Source: Campylobacter lanienae NCTC 13004 (lineage in GTDB: Bacteria > Campylobacterota > Campylobacteria > Campylobacterales > Campylobacteraceae). Taken from it: a DNA stretch of 64,000 nt. Both the position numbers and the translations under genes were made by a program. Shown here in pieces: positions 35,413 through 44,410 of this stretch (within the stretch, counting starts at the first letter, position 1; each line of letters starts with the position of its first letter). A model generated the notes under the pieces. That model ran no database searches and was not told where the DNA came from. It saw nothing but the letters and a program-made list of their open reading frames with translations. The stretch is taken from positions 806,001-870,000 of the forward strand of contig NZ_CP015578.1 of assembly GCF_002139935.1 (NCBI RefSeq), read 5' to 3'.

Positions 35413-36312
35413 TTAGCTAAAGTTAATATTAGCACCATTTATATTAAAATTTTTAATATAAATTATAAATTCTTCTATGCTTTTATCTAAAATTTCTCTA
35501 TCTTTTGGCTTTAAATTCAGCTCTAAAATCTCTTTTACGCCATCTTTTGAAATTTTAACCAAACGACTAAAAGCTATCAAATTATCATCCAAAACCGAGC
35601 AACTAAGCACCTTAGAGTCCTCATTTATTAAGGCTTGACAGATATTTATAACCCCAGCTGCTGGCGCATAAAATGCAGATGTATTCATCAATTTAACTAT
35701 TTTCGCTCCGCCATTTATGGTTTGAGATCTGATATTTTCATATTCATCTATACTTAAATTTTCATCAACCAAGCATATCATATCATCATTATGCATACCT
35801 ATTACGCAAGATTTTGAGTCGGTTACACTCGTGTCTAGATGATTTTTTAAAGCAAATTTAAGTCTAGCACTATCAAGTTCTCCAGCCATTCCAATAATCT
35901 TTTTTCTATTAAATCCACTAGCTTTAAATGCTACATATACCATTATATCAAGTGGATTTGTCACGACAATTATAGTGGAATTTGGGGCAAATTTGGCAAT
36001 TTGACTAGATGCTTGAGCTACTATATTAGCATTAATTTTAGCAAGTTCGGCCCTACTTTGGCCATCTTTTCTAGCTACTCCAGCTGTGATGATAACAATA
36101 TCAAAATCGCTTAAAATTTGATAATCATCACCGCCAACTACCATAATATCCAAGCCCAAAGCAATCGACATTTGTGATAGATCAATTGCTTTGGCATTAG
36201 CTAAATTTTGGTTGATATCAATGAGTGCTATCTCATCACACATCTGCTTAGAAATGAGAAGACTAGCTATGCTAGCTCCTACATTTCCGGCGCCTATTAT
36301 TGCTATTTTCAC
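35413..36312 (-). CDS. mdh: Malate dehydrogenase (LDH-like fold)
   Basis: NAD-dependent oxidation of malate to oxaloacetate. Seen: IGAGNVGASIASLLIS (Rossmann loop), the acid after strand 2 (ALIDINQ), TAGVARKDGQSRAELAKINA with substrate arginines, VVTNPLDIMVYVAFKASG and VIGMHNDDM with the catalytic histidine. The usual GxHGD motif is G-M-H-N-D here. 299 residues. It starts 3 bases after icd ends; C. jejuni has sucCD next, this genome does not. Confidence 0.92.
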   Translation of the reverse strand: MKIAIIGAGNVGASIASLLISKQMCDEIALIDINQNLANAKAIDLSQMSIALGLDIMVVGGDDYQILSDFDIVIITAGVARKDGQSRAELAKINANIVAQASSQIAKFAPNSTIIVVTNPLDIMVYVAFKASGFNRKKIIGMAGELDSARLKFALKNHLDTSVTDSKSCVIGMHNDDMICLVDENLSIDEYENIRSQTINGGAKIVKLMNTSAFYAPAAGVINICQALINEDSKVLSCSVLDDNLIAFSRLVKISKDGVKEILELNLKPKDREILDKSIEEFIIYIKNFNINGANINFS

Positions 36313-36315
36313 AAC

Positions 36316-38508
36316 TTATTTCTTTAAAGATTCGTTATATATGGCACTTGGTCTCATCACGGCTGAAACCTTCGCATCATCAAAGATATAGTATCCGCCG
36401 ACATCTACCTTGTTTCCTTGAGAGCCGTTTAACTCATCTGTAATTTTAGCTTTATTCTCATTTAAAGCAGCTGCTACACCGGCAAATTTAGGTGCTAGAT
36501 CGCTTTTTGCTAGTTCATTAGCCCAGTATAGTGCTAAATAGAAGTGGCTACCGCGGTTATCATTTTCGCCTACATTTTTGCGTGGTGAGTTGTCATTTTT
36601 AAGGTAGCTTACAATTGCTTTATCTAAAGTATCGGCTAGTATTGTAGCCTCTTTTTTACCGCTTACGCTAGCTAAATGTTCCAAACTCGCACCAAGAGCT
36701 AAAAATTCACCCAAGCTATCCCAGCGAAGGTGATTTTCTTCTATTAGTTGTTGAGCGATTTTAGGCGCACTTCCACCAGCACCAGTTTCAAATAAGCCAC
36801 CGCCATTTAAAAGTGGGACTATTGAGAGCATTTTCGCACTCGTTCCAAGCTCTAAAATCGGGAATAAATCTGTCAAATAATCCCTTAATACATTACCTGT
36901 AACGCTAATAGCGTCTTTGCCAGTTCGTATTATAGAGATTGATTTTTTGATCGCTTCAGTTGGGGCTGCGATACTGATATCTAGGCCATTTAGATCATAA
37001 TTTTTAAGCTCTGAATTTACTATTTGGATCATACTAGCATCGTGTGCTCTAGCACTATCTAACCAGAATATCGCAGTTGAGTGTGTGGCTTTGGCTCTAT
37101 TGATCGCTAATTTAATCCAATCTTTAATCGCTTCGCTTTTTGCTTGCATAGCTCTAAATATATCCCCACTCTCAACTTCAAATTCCATTTTATCGCCATT
37201 TGTGCTACTAAGTGTGAATTTGCCATCTTCACTAGCTATAAATGTTTTATCATGGCTACCATACTCTTCTGCTTTTTTCGCCATCAAACCTACATTAGAT
37301 ACGCTACCGATAGTTGCTGGATTTAGCGCTCCATTGGCTTTTAAATCATCAATTGTTGCTTCATAAATTGTCGCATATGTGCGATCTGGGATTACTGCTA
37401 GAGTGTCGGCTGTTTTGCCATTTTTATCCCACATTTTACCACTATTTCTTATCATTGCTGGCATTGAAGCGTCTATTATCACATCGCTTGGGACATGTAA
37501 ATTTGTAATTCCTTTATCGCTATCTACCATCGCTAAATCTGGGTTTTTGTCTAAAATTTCATTGTATTTTGCTATGATTTTATCTTTTATAGGCAAGTTT
37601 TCTATTTTAGCAAATAGATCTTTTAAGCCGTTATTTGGCACCACACCAACTGAATTTAGCTCACTTCCAAACTCATCAAAGATTTCAGCGAAAAATACTT
37701 TCACAAAGTGACCAAACATAACCGGATCGCTTACTTTCATCATTGTAGCTTTTAGATGGACTGAATAGAGTAAAGACTCTTTTTTGGCTTCTTCTATGGT
37801 TTTAGCGATGAATTTATCTAGTTTAGCAACACTCATAAATGTAGCACTAATCACATCGCCAGCGGCTGCTTTTATACCATCTTTTAATACTTTTGTGTTG
37901 CCATTTTTGTCTGTAAATTCGATTTTAAATTCGGTTGGTTCTTTGACTATTACAGATTTTTCATTGCCATAAAAATCCCCACTATCCATATATGCCACTC
38001 TTGTTTTAATAGTGCTATCCCAAGCACCATTTTTGTGTGGGAATTCTTTGGCATAAGCTTTGACGGCACTAGCGCATCTTCTATCTGAGTTACCCTCTCT
38101 TAAAACTGGATTTACTGCACTTCCTAAAACTTTAGCATATCTTGCTTTGATATCAATCTCTTTTTCATTGGATGGATTTTCTGGATAGTTTGGTACATTA
38201 AATCCTTTTGATTGAAGCTCCGCAATAGCCGCATTTAGCTGCGGAAGTGATGCTGAAATATTAGGGAGTTTGATTATATTTGCTGTTTTTTCTTTGGTCA
38301 TTTCACCTAGGATTTCTAGATAATTTGGAACTTTTTGATTATCTTTTAAATTTTCAGGGAAATTAGCCAAAATTCTACCAGCTAATGAAATATCCATAGT
38401 ATCTATACTGATACCACCACGACTTAAAAACTCCTTAATAACAGGAAAAAGTGAAAAAGTAGCCAATGCTGGCGCCTCATCTGTGTAAGTGTAGATTATA
38501 TCTGCCAT
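36316..38508 (-). CDS. icd: Isocitrate dehydrogenase (NADP), monomeric type
   Basis: 730-residue monomeric isocitrate dehydrogenase, the large type unrelated in length to the dimeric E. coli enzyme. Seen: IIYTYTDEAPALATFSLFP at the N-terminus, LREGNSDRRCASAVKAYAK, HLKATMMKVSDPVMFGH, FWLDSARAHDASMIQIV and LFETGAGGSAPKIAQQL. It makes 2-oxoglutarate, the substrate of the OorDABC complex downstream, so the run icd-mdh-oor is a TCA-cycle module. Confidence 0.96.
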   Translation of the reverse strand: MADIIYTYTDEAPALATFSLFPVIKEFLSRGGISIDTMDISLAGRILANFPENLKDNQKVPNYLEILGEMTKEKTANIIKLPNISASLPQLNAAIAELQSKGFNVPNYPENPSNEKEIDIKARYAKVLGSAVNPVLREGNSDRRCASAVKAYAKEFPHKNGAWDSTIKTRVAYMDSGDFYGNEKSVIVKEPTEFKIEFTDKNGNTKVLKDGIKAAAGDVISATFMSVAKLDKFIAKTIEEAKKESLLYSVHLKATMMKVSDPVMFGHFVKVFFAEIFDEFGSELNSVGVVPNNGLKDLFAKIENLPIKDKIIAKYNEILDKNPDLAMVDSDKGITNLHVPSDVIIDASMPAMIRNSGKMWDKNGKTADTLAVIPDRTYATIYEATIDDLKANGALNPATIGSVSNVGLMAKKAEEYGSHDKTFIASEDGKFTLSSTNGDKMEFEVESGDIFRAMQAKSEAIKDWIKLAINRAKATHSTAIFWLDSARAHDASMIQIVNSELKNYDLNGLDISIAAPTEAIKKSISIIRTGKDAISVTGNVLRDYLTDLFPILELGTSAKMLSIVPLLNGGGLFETGAGGSAPKIAQQLIEENHLRWDSLGEFLALGASLEHLASVSGKKEATILADTLDKAIVSYLKNDNSPRKNVGENDNRGSHFYLALYWANELAKSDLAPKFAGVAAALNENKAKITDELNGSQGNKVDVGGYYIFDDAKVSAVMRPSAIYNESLKK

Positions 38509-38606
38509 TTATGTCCTTTATTTAAAATTTTTCTTATTTTATCAATTTTTAACTAAATTAAACCATTAAACTATAAATAATTTTTATAATTAATCTAAAT
38601 TTAAGT

Positions 38607-39092
38607 TTATTCTATCTTTTTTGGGTAATCAAAGAGCAAAACTCGCCCAATTTTAGCCCTTATATCTTTAAACTCATTCACATCAAACTCAATACCAAAA
38701 ACTCCGCCAGTAGGGATATAACCGATATGGCTATCGCTTAAAATCTCGCAAATTTGAGTTAAAGTATCGTTGTGACCTACGATGAATATGGTGTTTAAAG
38801 AGCTATCAATATGATTTATGATATTTAGATAATCTTGCGTTGTGGCCTCAAAAAGTGAGTTTTCAAACTGAATTTTACCACTAAAATTTATATTTTTAGC
38901 GATGATTTTGGCGGTTTTGGCCGTTCGCTTAGCTGGTGAAGAGATGATAAGCTCTGGTAAGATATTTTTGTTTTTTAGCCTAGTGGCCATCACTTTTGCA
39001 GCCTCTTTGCCTTTGGGGCTTAACGCCCTATCAAAGTCAGTAGCGGCGACTTTTTTAGCCTTTGCGTGGCGAATAAAATATATAGTTTTCAT
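38607..39092 (-). CDS. SixA-like histidine phosphatase
   Basis: 161-residue member of the phosphoglycerate mutase/histidine phosphatase superfamily. Seen: YFIRHAKAKK with catalytic RH, LIISSPAKRTAKTAKIIA with a second arginine, and FIVGHNDTLTQI with the second histidine. Closest type is SixA, which in E. coli removes phosphate from phosphohistidine of HPt or PTS proteins; the target here is unknown. It overlaps the DUF455 gene by 4 bases. Confidence 0.87.
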   Translation of the reverse strand: MKTIYFIRHAKAKKVAATDFDRALSPKGKEAAKVMATRLKNKNILPELIISSPAKRTAKTAKIIAKNINFSGKIQFENSLFEATTQDYLNIINHIDSSLNTIFIVGHNDTLTQICEILSDSHIGYIPTGGVFGIEFDVNEFKDIRAKIGRVLLFDYPKKIE

Positions 39093-39877
39093 GCTCTCTC
39101 CTGAAATTTTTGAATTTTATCAAGCTCGGCTTTGCTAAAACCTGCTAATAATCTATGCTCTATATCTAGCGCTCTTTTTGCTTCAAATGCCTTTGGGTAG
39201 CATTTTCGTACTATTTCAATCCATGAATTTGGATCTACATTTGCTATTTTACAAGCGAATTTAAACCACTTATCACCCTTTTTGACATGTTCTATCTCCT
39301 CTTTGTGGATCACTTTTAATATCTCTAAAATACCATCTCTATCACCATTTAAAGCTAATTTTTTCATCATAAAAAGATTGGCATCAAGACCATTGGCCTC
39401 CATATATCTAGGCAAAATCGCCATACGATTTATGAGTGAATTTTGGGTTTTGATTAGAGCGATAAATAATCCATCATGGACGATATAATCACCATATTTC
39501 ACTCCTAAAGACTCCATCTTATCAGATATCATCTTAAAATGTCTAATCTCATCATTAGCCACTTCTAACCAATCAAGATAATACTTTATCGGCAAATTTC
39601 TAAATCTATAACAAGCATCCAAAGCAATATCAATCGCACTATACTCTATATGAGCAATTGAGTGTAAAAAAGCCTCATTAGTGTGCTTTTGCTTTATCTC
39701 TTTCATAGATTTTATAGAGCAAATCTTAGAATAACTAGGCACACTAAGCTTAAAAATATCGCTATTAAAATTCATATCACAACTATGAAAATTGCTATAA
39801 ATTTGGCTAAATTTAGAAAATTTTTGCTCCAAATCACAAGAGTTCAAGCACTCCCAAATCTCATCAAAAAATCTCAT
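39089..39877 (-). CDS. DUF455 family ferritin-like protein (MiaE-like fold)
   Basis: 262 residues forming a four-helix bundle with carboxylate/His di-iron ligands: HIEYSAIDIALDACYRF, WLEVANDEIRHFKM and IHKEEIEHVKKGDKWF. This is the DUF455 family, structurally related to MiaE tRNA hydroxylase and ferritins. Function is not established. It overlaps rhomboid and the SixA-like gene by 4 bases on each side. Confidence 0.85.
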   Translation of the reverse strand: MRFFDEIWECLNSCDLEQKFSKFSQIYSNFHSCDMNFNSDIFKLSVPSYSKICSIKSMKEIKQKHTNEAFLHSIAHIEYSAIDIALDACYRFRNLPIKYYLDWLEVANDEIRHFKMISDKMESLGVKYGDYIVHDGLFIALIKTQNSLINRMAILPRYMEANGLDANLFMMKKLALNGDRDGILEILKVIHKEEIEHVKKGDKWFKFACKIANVDPNSWIEIVRKCYPKAFEAKRALDIEHRLLAGFSKAELDKIQKFQERA

Positions 39878-40401
39878 CTAAATACCTTTAAAAATCCAGC
39901 CAAATATCCCACGCCAAATCCTATCAAATGAGCATACCACGCTACACTAATCCCCATTAAAAGCGGCGCAAAACTCACTAATAATATAACTACTATAAGC
40001 CCTTTGCGATTAAATTTATCAATACAAGCTAAAAATCCAAGCAACACCGATATAGCCCCACTCGCACCGACTAAATTCACACTCTCAAAAGCTAGATACC
40101 CAAGGCTTAAAAATCCAGTTATAACCCCGCCAAAGATATATAAAATGCCAAATTTAATCCACCCCAAATATCTCTCTAATATCATCCCAAATTGATAAAG
40201 CACTATCATATTCATCAAAATATGCATAAATGAGCCGTGGATAAACATAGATGTAAGAATCTGCCAATATGCCCCAGCAAAAAATAGCTCATTAAGACCA
40301 AAAAATATACTAAATTCATAAGGATTATATACAAAATATTCTAAAAAATATATAGCACAATTTAACGCTATTACCGCTGCTGTAAATCCTAAATTTCTCA
40401 T
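39874..40401 (-). CDS. Rhomboid-family intramembrane serine protease
   Basis: 175 residues, six membrane helices in the compact rhomboid layout. Seen: SMFIHGSFMHILMNMIVLYQFG (with the HxxxN type of helix 2), GASGAISVLLGF with catalytic Ser of GxSG, and AWYAHLIGFGVGYLAG with the catalytic His in helix 6. These suggest an active protease. Substrate unknown. It follows the NlpC/P60 lipoprotein gene by 9 bases. Confidence 0.91.
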   Translation of the reverse strand: MRNLGFTAAVIALNCAIYFLEYFVYNPYEFSIFFGLNELFFAGAYWQILTSMFIHGSFMHILMNMIVLYQFGMILERYLGWIKFGILYIFGGVITGFLSLGYLAFESVNLVGASGAISVLLGFLACIDKFNRKGLIVVILLVSFAPLLMGISVAWYAHLIGFGVGYLAGFLKVFR

Positions 40402-40410
40402 ATCAACCCA

Positions 40411-41031
40411 CTATTTCACCGCTATATCTTGGCTGATTTTACCAAAGCCAGAAAATCTATTTGATACTAAGCAATTTATATTTTTACAATTAGCTATTAT
40501 ATATGCATTTACTTTTTTACCATCAATTTGATGGGAATTTTTGTGATTTAAGTTCATCACGCTTAATATATTTTTACCCCTAAGATTGTGTAAAAAGACG
40601 ATTGTTCCATCATCTTTTATCTTTTTTACAACTCCTATGTGAGTTATATTGTGGCTAGTTTTGTTTTTTGTGGATTTGGTTGTGTTGTTAAAAAATATTA
40701 GATCTCCAGGCGATGCGTTTTGATAATTTATCTGATTTTTACTCTTATAAAGATTATAGATAGCTTGAGAGCGACGACCATCCTTACTATAATGTGAGCT
40801 TAGATCGCTTAGAGAGTAGATATTATTGTTTTTTATATTTATAGTTGTAACTAATGATGAGCAATCGGCTGATTTTTTGCCTACATATTTGCTTAAATTT
40901 AGAGTATATTCACTCTTTTTAATACTATTTTCTCTATTAATATGAGTGATATTTTGAGTATTTTGTTCTAAAATTTTAAAGCCACATCCACTAAAAATCA
41001 TAGCAAAAACGAATAAAATAGCAAATCTCAT
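40411..41031 (-). CDS. NlpC/P60-like lipoprotein, putative peptidoglycan hydrolase
   Basis: 206 residues. The signal peptide ends in a lipobox (IFSGC, lipidated C16), so it is anchored in a membrane facing the periplasm. The C-terminal part has NlpC/P60 hallmarks: SADCSSLV with nucleophile C57, SPGDLIFFNN, NITHIGVVKKI with the catalytic His, and a later polar residue. The mature protein is unusually rich in Asn, Lys and Ser. The catalytic Asp/His third residue is not certain. It lies between the exonuclease and rhomboid genes. Confidence 0.8.
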   Translation of the reverse strand: MRFAILFVFAMIFSGCGFKILEQNTQNITHINRENSIKKSEYTLNLSKYVGKKSADCSSLVTTINIKNNNIYSLSDLSSHYSKDGRRSQAIYNLYKSKNQINYQNASPGDLIFFNNTTKSTKNKTSHNITHIGVVKKIKDDGTIVFLHNLRGKNILSVMNLNHKNSHQIDGKKVNAYIIANCKNINCLVSNRFSGFGKISQDIAVK

Positions 41032-41032
41032 A

Positions 41033-41845
41033 TCAACTCCTGAAATCTGTTTTAGGTGGATTTATCTGTTCTATTACATTTGGGGTTTTTAGCGTCTTTG
41101 CTGTTTTGCTAAATAGTATGAGATCTTCTACGCTTTGGACATGCCATGGCACCCTTTTGATACACTCTTTGAAAATCTCACACGCTGCGATTGCGTCATT
41201 TAATGCTCTGTGATGAGCGTTATCAATACCTAAAATTTGTTTAAGTGCATCTAGACCATATCTATTTGACTCTATCGTTCTTCTAGCTAGATCAATGGTA
41301 CAAATCTTGCGATTTAAGAGCATTCCAAACCCAAGCTTTGCTAAGCTAATACTGATAAAATCATAATCAAATTTAACATTATGCGCTACAAATACAGAAT
41401 CAGCCAAAAATAGCCTAAAGCTCTCAAGAGCATTTGCCAAATGCGGAGCATCTACTAAATCAAGCTGATAAATTCCAGTTAATTCACTGATATTTTGCGG
41501 AATTTCACTAGCCCAAACTAGCGTCTCAAACCTATCAATCTCCTTGCCACCTTGGATTTTAACTGCGCCTATTTCGATGATTTGACCGCTTTTTATACCG
41601 CCATTTGTCTCGATATCAACGATACAAAACACCTGTTCATTAAAATCTCTAAATCTAGTTGGCATAACGATTTTGCCATTATCCAAACGCTCTAACTCAA
41701 GACCCAAAAGCCGCCAATCGGCTAAATTTTTAGGCTCTATGATATCAGCTAATTCATCTATATCATTTGCTTTTTGTATAAAATCGTGATAATTAAGATT
41801 AGTTTTGGCTAATAAATCTATAAAATTATCTAATTTATTTTTCAA
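41033..41845 (-). CDS. DnaQ-like 3'-5' exonuclease
   Basis: 270 residues. The N-terminal 65 residues are a helical extension, followed by a DEDDh exonuclease: CIVDIETNGGIKSGQIIEIGAV (Exo I, D and E), FVAHNVKFDYDF (Exo II, D), and HHRALNDAIAACEIF (Exo III, H and D). It may be the proofreading epsilon subunit of DNA polymerase III or a related RNase T/DnaQ exonuclease. The N-terminal extension is not seen in E. coli DnaQ. It overlaps no neighbour but is 1 base from the lipoprotein gene. Confidence 0.85.
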   Translation of the reverse strand: MKNKLDNFIDLLAKTNLNYHDFIQKANDIDELADIIEPKNLADWRLLGLELERLDNGKIVMPTRFRDFNEQVFCIVDIETNGGIKSGQIIEIGAVKIQGGKEIDRFETLVWASEIPQNISELTGIYQLDLVDAPHLANALESFRLFLADSVFVAHNVKFDYDFISISLAKLGFGMLLNRKICTIDLARRTIESNRYGLDALKQILGIDNAHHRALNDAIAACEIFKECIKRVPWHVQSVEDLILFSKTAKTLKTPNVIEQINPPKTDFRS

Positions 41846-41860
41846 ATTTGCTCTTTGTGA

Positions 41861-42502
41861 TTAAATTTTTAACGCTTTTATCGCCCCAGCATAATCATTG
41901 CTACCAAAGACAAAGCTTCCAGCCACGACAATATCCACACCAGCAGCATCTAGATCAGCTACATTTAGACCATTTACTCCGCCATCTACTTCTATCATAC
42001 ATTTAGCATTTCGTGAGTCTATTAACTCTCTTAATTCCATAGCCTTTGATAAGACTGAAGGGATGAATTTTTGTCCGCCAAAACCGGGATTAACACTCAT
42101 TAAAAGCACCATATCAACTTCATCTATGATATGTTTTAAAGAGCTAACAGGTGTGTGGGGATTGAGCACTATAGCGGGATTTACTCCATTTTTACGGATA
42201 TGATCAATAAGCCTTAATGGATGCTTCTCTTCTTCTATATGAAAGCTTATAAATTTAGGTTTTAAAGGCAAAAATAGATCTACAAAAAATGGGACATTTT
42301 CTACCATTAAATGAATATCAAGTGGCTTTGTAGATGCCTTAGCTACTGCCTCTACTACAAGTGGGCCAATTGTAAGATTAGGCACAAAGTGGCCATCCAT
42401 AACATCTATGTGTATCAAGTCAGCCCCAGCCTCACAAACAGCCTTAATCTCTTTAGCTAACTCTCCAAAATTCGCTGATAAAATACTTGGAGCTACATAC
42501 AT
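41861..42502 (-). CDS. rpe: Ribulose-phosphate 3-epimerase
   Basis: Interconverts ribulose 5-phosphate and xylulose 5-phosphate. TIM barrel, 213 residues: VAPSILSANFGELAKEIKA, LIHIDVMDGHFVPNLTIGP, LDIHLMVENVP, MSVNPGFGGQKFIPSVL and IEVDGGVN with metal-binding residues. Probably first gene of the run to the SixA-like gene; divergent from rseP. Confidence 0.97.
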   Translation of the reverse strand: MYVAPSILSANFGELAKEIKAVCEAGADLIHIDVMDGHFVPNLTIGPLVVEAVAKASTKPLDIHLMVENVPFFVDLFLPLKPKFISFHIEEEKHPLRLIDHIRKNGVNPAIVLNPHTPVSSLKHIIDEVDMVLLMSVNPGFGGQKFIPSVLSKAMELRELIDSRNAKCMIEVDGGVNGLNVADLDAAGVDIVVAGSFVFGSNDYAGAIKALKI

Positions 42503-42558
42503 TTTCTACCTTTTTATTTGAGTGGGGTATTTTACTCAAATTTTAATAAAATTACCTT

Positions 42559-42564
42559 TATAAT
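42559..42564 (+). promoter_or_regulatory. Candidate -10 element of rseP
   Basis: TATAAT 68 bases before the TTG start of rseP. A second TATACT-like site at about 42589 is nearer, so the choice is open. Confidence 0.35.
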
Positions 42565-42631
42565 TGTATATTATTGTAGATTTTTTGTTATACTTACGCA
42601 ATTTTCACGCAATTTTTTATAAAGGTAGAAT

Positions 42632-43738
42632 TTGAGAAGTTTAATCTTTGTTTTAATACTTTTAATAGCTAGTTTTTGGTATTGGGGAGTACATTTTGGT
42701 ATCACCATATTGTCGCTATCATTTTTAATATTTTTTCATGAGCTTGGGCATTTTTTGGCTGCTAAATACTTTGGTGTCTTTGTAAAGACTTTTAGCATTG
42801 GTTTTGGAGAGAAAATTTATAGCAAAAAATTGGGCAATACTATCTATTGTATAAGCGCTATACCACTTGGTGGATATGTTCAACTAAAAGGTCAAGATGA
42901 CACAAATCCAAAAGAGAAAAATTATGATAGCGATAGCTATAACACACTAAGCCCATTAAAAAGAATTATAATCTTATTTGCTGGGCCGTTTTTTAATATC
43001 TTATTAGCTTTTATACTATATATAATGCTTGGATTTATCGGTGTTGAGAGATTATCACCTGTTATTGGTAGTACCTTAGCAAATTCAGCCGCACAAAGTG
43101 CTAATATAGAAAAAAATGATAAAATCATAGCTATAAATGGGGTTAAAATTAAGGAGTGGGATGAGATAAAAAAGTATATCACAACTAATCCTACAGATAT
43201 ACTTATTAAGCGTGGTGAAAATGAGCTTCATATAACACTAACCCCGCAACTATCTCAAACCAAAAATATATTTGGCGAGAATATAACCACTCCATTAATT
43301 GGCATAACACCAAGTGGCGAGAAAACAACTATATATAATAGAGGCTTTGATAGCATTAAATTTGCCTATGATGAGACGATTAAAGCCTCAACTCTAATCT
43401 ATCAAGGATTAGAAAAGCTCATCACAGGCGTAGTCCCTATAGACCAAATGGGAGGTATAGTCGCAATGGCTGATATCACTACAAAAGCTAGCCAAATCAG
43501 CATATCTGTGCTTTTAATAATAGTAGCTTTGATATCTGTGAATTTAGGTATATTAAATTTGCTTCCGCTTCCAGTTTTAGATGGTGGGCATATAGTTTTT
43601 AATCTCTATGAGATGATATTTAAAAGAGCGGTAAATGAGCGTGTTTTTGTAGGGCTTAGCTACGCTTCTATGGCTTTGCTATTTGCTTTAATGATATTTA
43701 CTATTATCAATGATATAGTTAGATTAGCAGGAGAGTAA
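42632..43738 (+). CDS. rseP: RIP metalloprotease RseP (site-2 protease, M50)
   Basis: Inner-membrane zinc protease that cleaves membrane-spanning segments of regulators or signal peptides. 368 residues. Seen: FFHELGHFLAAKYFGVF with HExxH in the first helix region, the FSIGFGEKIY strand, a single PDZ domain (about 115-190), and NLLPLPVLDGGHIVFNLYE with the third zinc ligand. The start is TTG at 42632 behind AAAGGTAG; no ATG fits the N-terminal helix. It is followed 1 base later by yggS. Confidence 0.93.
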   Translation: MRSLIFVLILLIASFWYWGVHFGITILSLSFLIFFHELGHFLAAKYFGVFVKTFSIGFGEKIYSKKLGNTIYCISAIPLGGYVQLKGQDDTNPKEKNYDSDSYNTLSPLKRIIILFAGPFFNILLAFILYIMLGFIGVERLSPVIGSTLANSAAQSANIEKNDKIIAINGVKIKEWDEIKKYITTNPTDILIKRGENELHITLTPQLSQTKNIFGENITTPLIGITPSGEKTTIYNRGFDSIKFAYDETIKASTLIYQGLEKLITGVVPIDQMGGIVAMADITTKASQISISVLLIIVALISVNLGILNLLPLPVLDGGHIVFNLYEMIFKRAVNERVFVGLSYASMALLFALMIFTIINDIVRLAGE

Positions 43739-43739
43739 G

Positions 43740-44360
43740 ATGAGTTTAGATACTATTTTAAATCAGATTAATGGCAGGGCAAGATTAATCGCTGTAAGCA
43801 AAAATGTAACCCAAAATGAGGTAATATCGCTATATAATCAAGGTCTTAGAGAATTTGGTGAAAATAGAGTCCAAGAGCTAAAAAGAAAGAGCGAAATCCT
43901 CTCAAATTTAGATATCAAGTGGCACTTTATCGGTCGCTTACAAAGTAATAAGATAAATCAACTCATATCACTTCATCCATCTTTGTGGCAGAGTTGCGAT
44001 GGTTTAGAGATAGCACTTGAAGTCAATAAAAGGCTAAATTATAAGCTTGATACCTTGCTTCAGATAAACTCAGCCAAAGAAGAGAGCAAGCAAGGTGTCG
44101 ATCCTAGCGATGCTATAGAAATTTATAAAGATATACAAAATAGATGTGAGAATTTAAATTTAATAGGCGTGATGAGTATAGGTGCTAATAGCGATGATGA
44201 AAATGAGATTAAAAGAAGTTTTGAGATAACTAAAAATATATTTGATAAATTAAAGCCACAAGGAGCGCTAATCTGCTCAATGGGGATGAGTGGGGACTTT
44301 AATCTGGCTATAGAGTGTGGGTCTAATATGGTTAGGCTTGGGACAATTTTGTATAGATAA
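43740..44360 (+). CDS. YggS-family pyridoxal-phosphate homeostasis protein
   Basis: Single-domain PLP-binding protein (COG0325) that keeps free PLP balanced, rather than an enzyme. 206 residues, the short form of the family. Seen: RLIAVSKNVTQNEVISLY with PLP lysine, FGENRVQELKRKSEIL, IKWHFIGRLQSNKIN, QINSAKEESKQGV and SMGMSGDFNLAIECGSNMVRLG. It ends at a strong hairpin shared with clpB. Confidence 0.94.
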   Translation: MSLDTILNQINGRARLIAVSKNVTQNEVISLYNQGLREFGENRVQELKRKSEILSNLDIKWHFIGRLQSNKINQLISLHPSLWQSCDGLEIALEVNKRLNYKLDTLLQINSAKEESKQGVDPSDAIEIYKDIQNRCENLNLIGVMSIGANSDDENEIKRSFEITKNIFDKLKPQGALICSMGMSGDFNLAIECGSNMVRLGTILYR

Positions 44361-44371
44361 ATTTATAGGCT

Positions 44372-44401
44372 TTGTTAGATGATTTTTGTATCATCTAACA
44401 A
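44372..44401. terminator. Bidirectional hairpin between yggS and clpB
   Basis: TTGTTAGATGAT (44372-44383), loop TTTTGT, ATCATCTAACAA (44390-44401): a perfect 12-bp stem between convergent genes, 11 bases after yggS and 10 bases after clpB. There is no clear T-tract on either side, so it may act as a 3' stabiliser as well as a terminator. Confidence 0.7.
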
Positions 44402-44410
44402 GCTAAGATA

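Noticed and set aside
35412-35423. CTTTAGCTAAAG palindrome at the end of mdh as a terminator
   Set aside because: It has no loop and overlaps the stop codon; a chance AT-rich palindrome is as likely.
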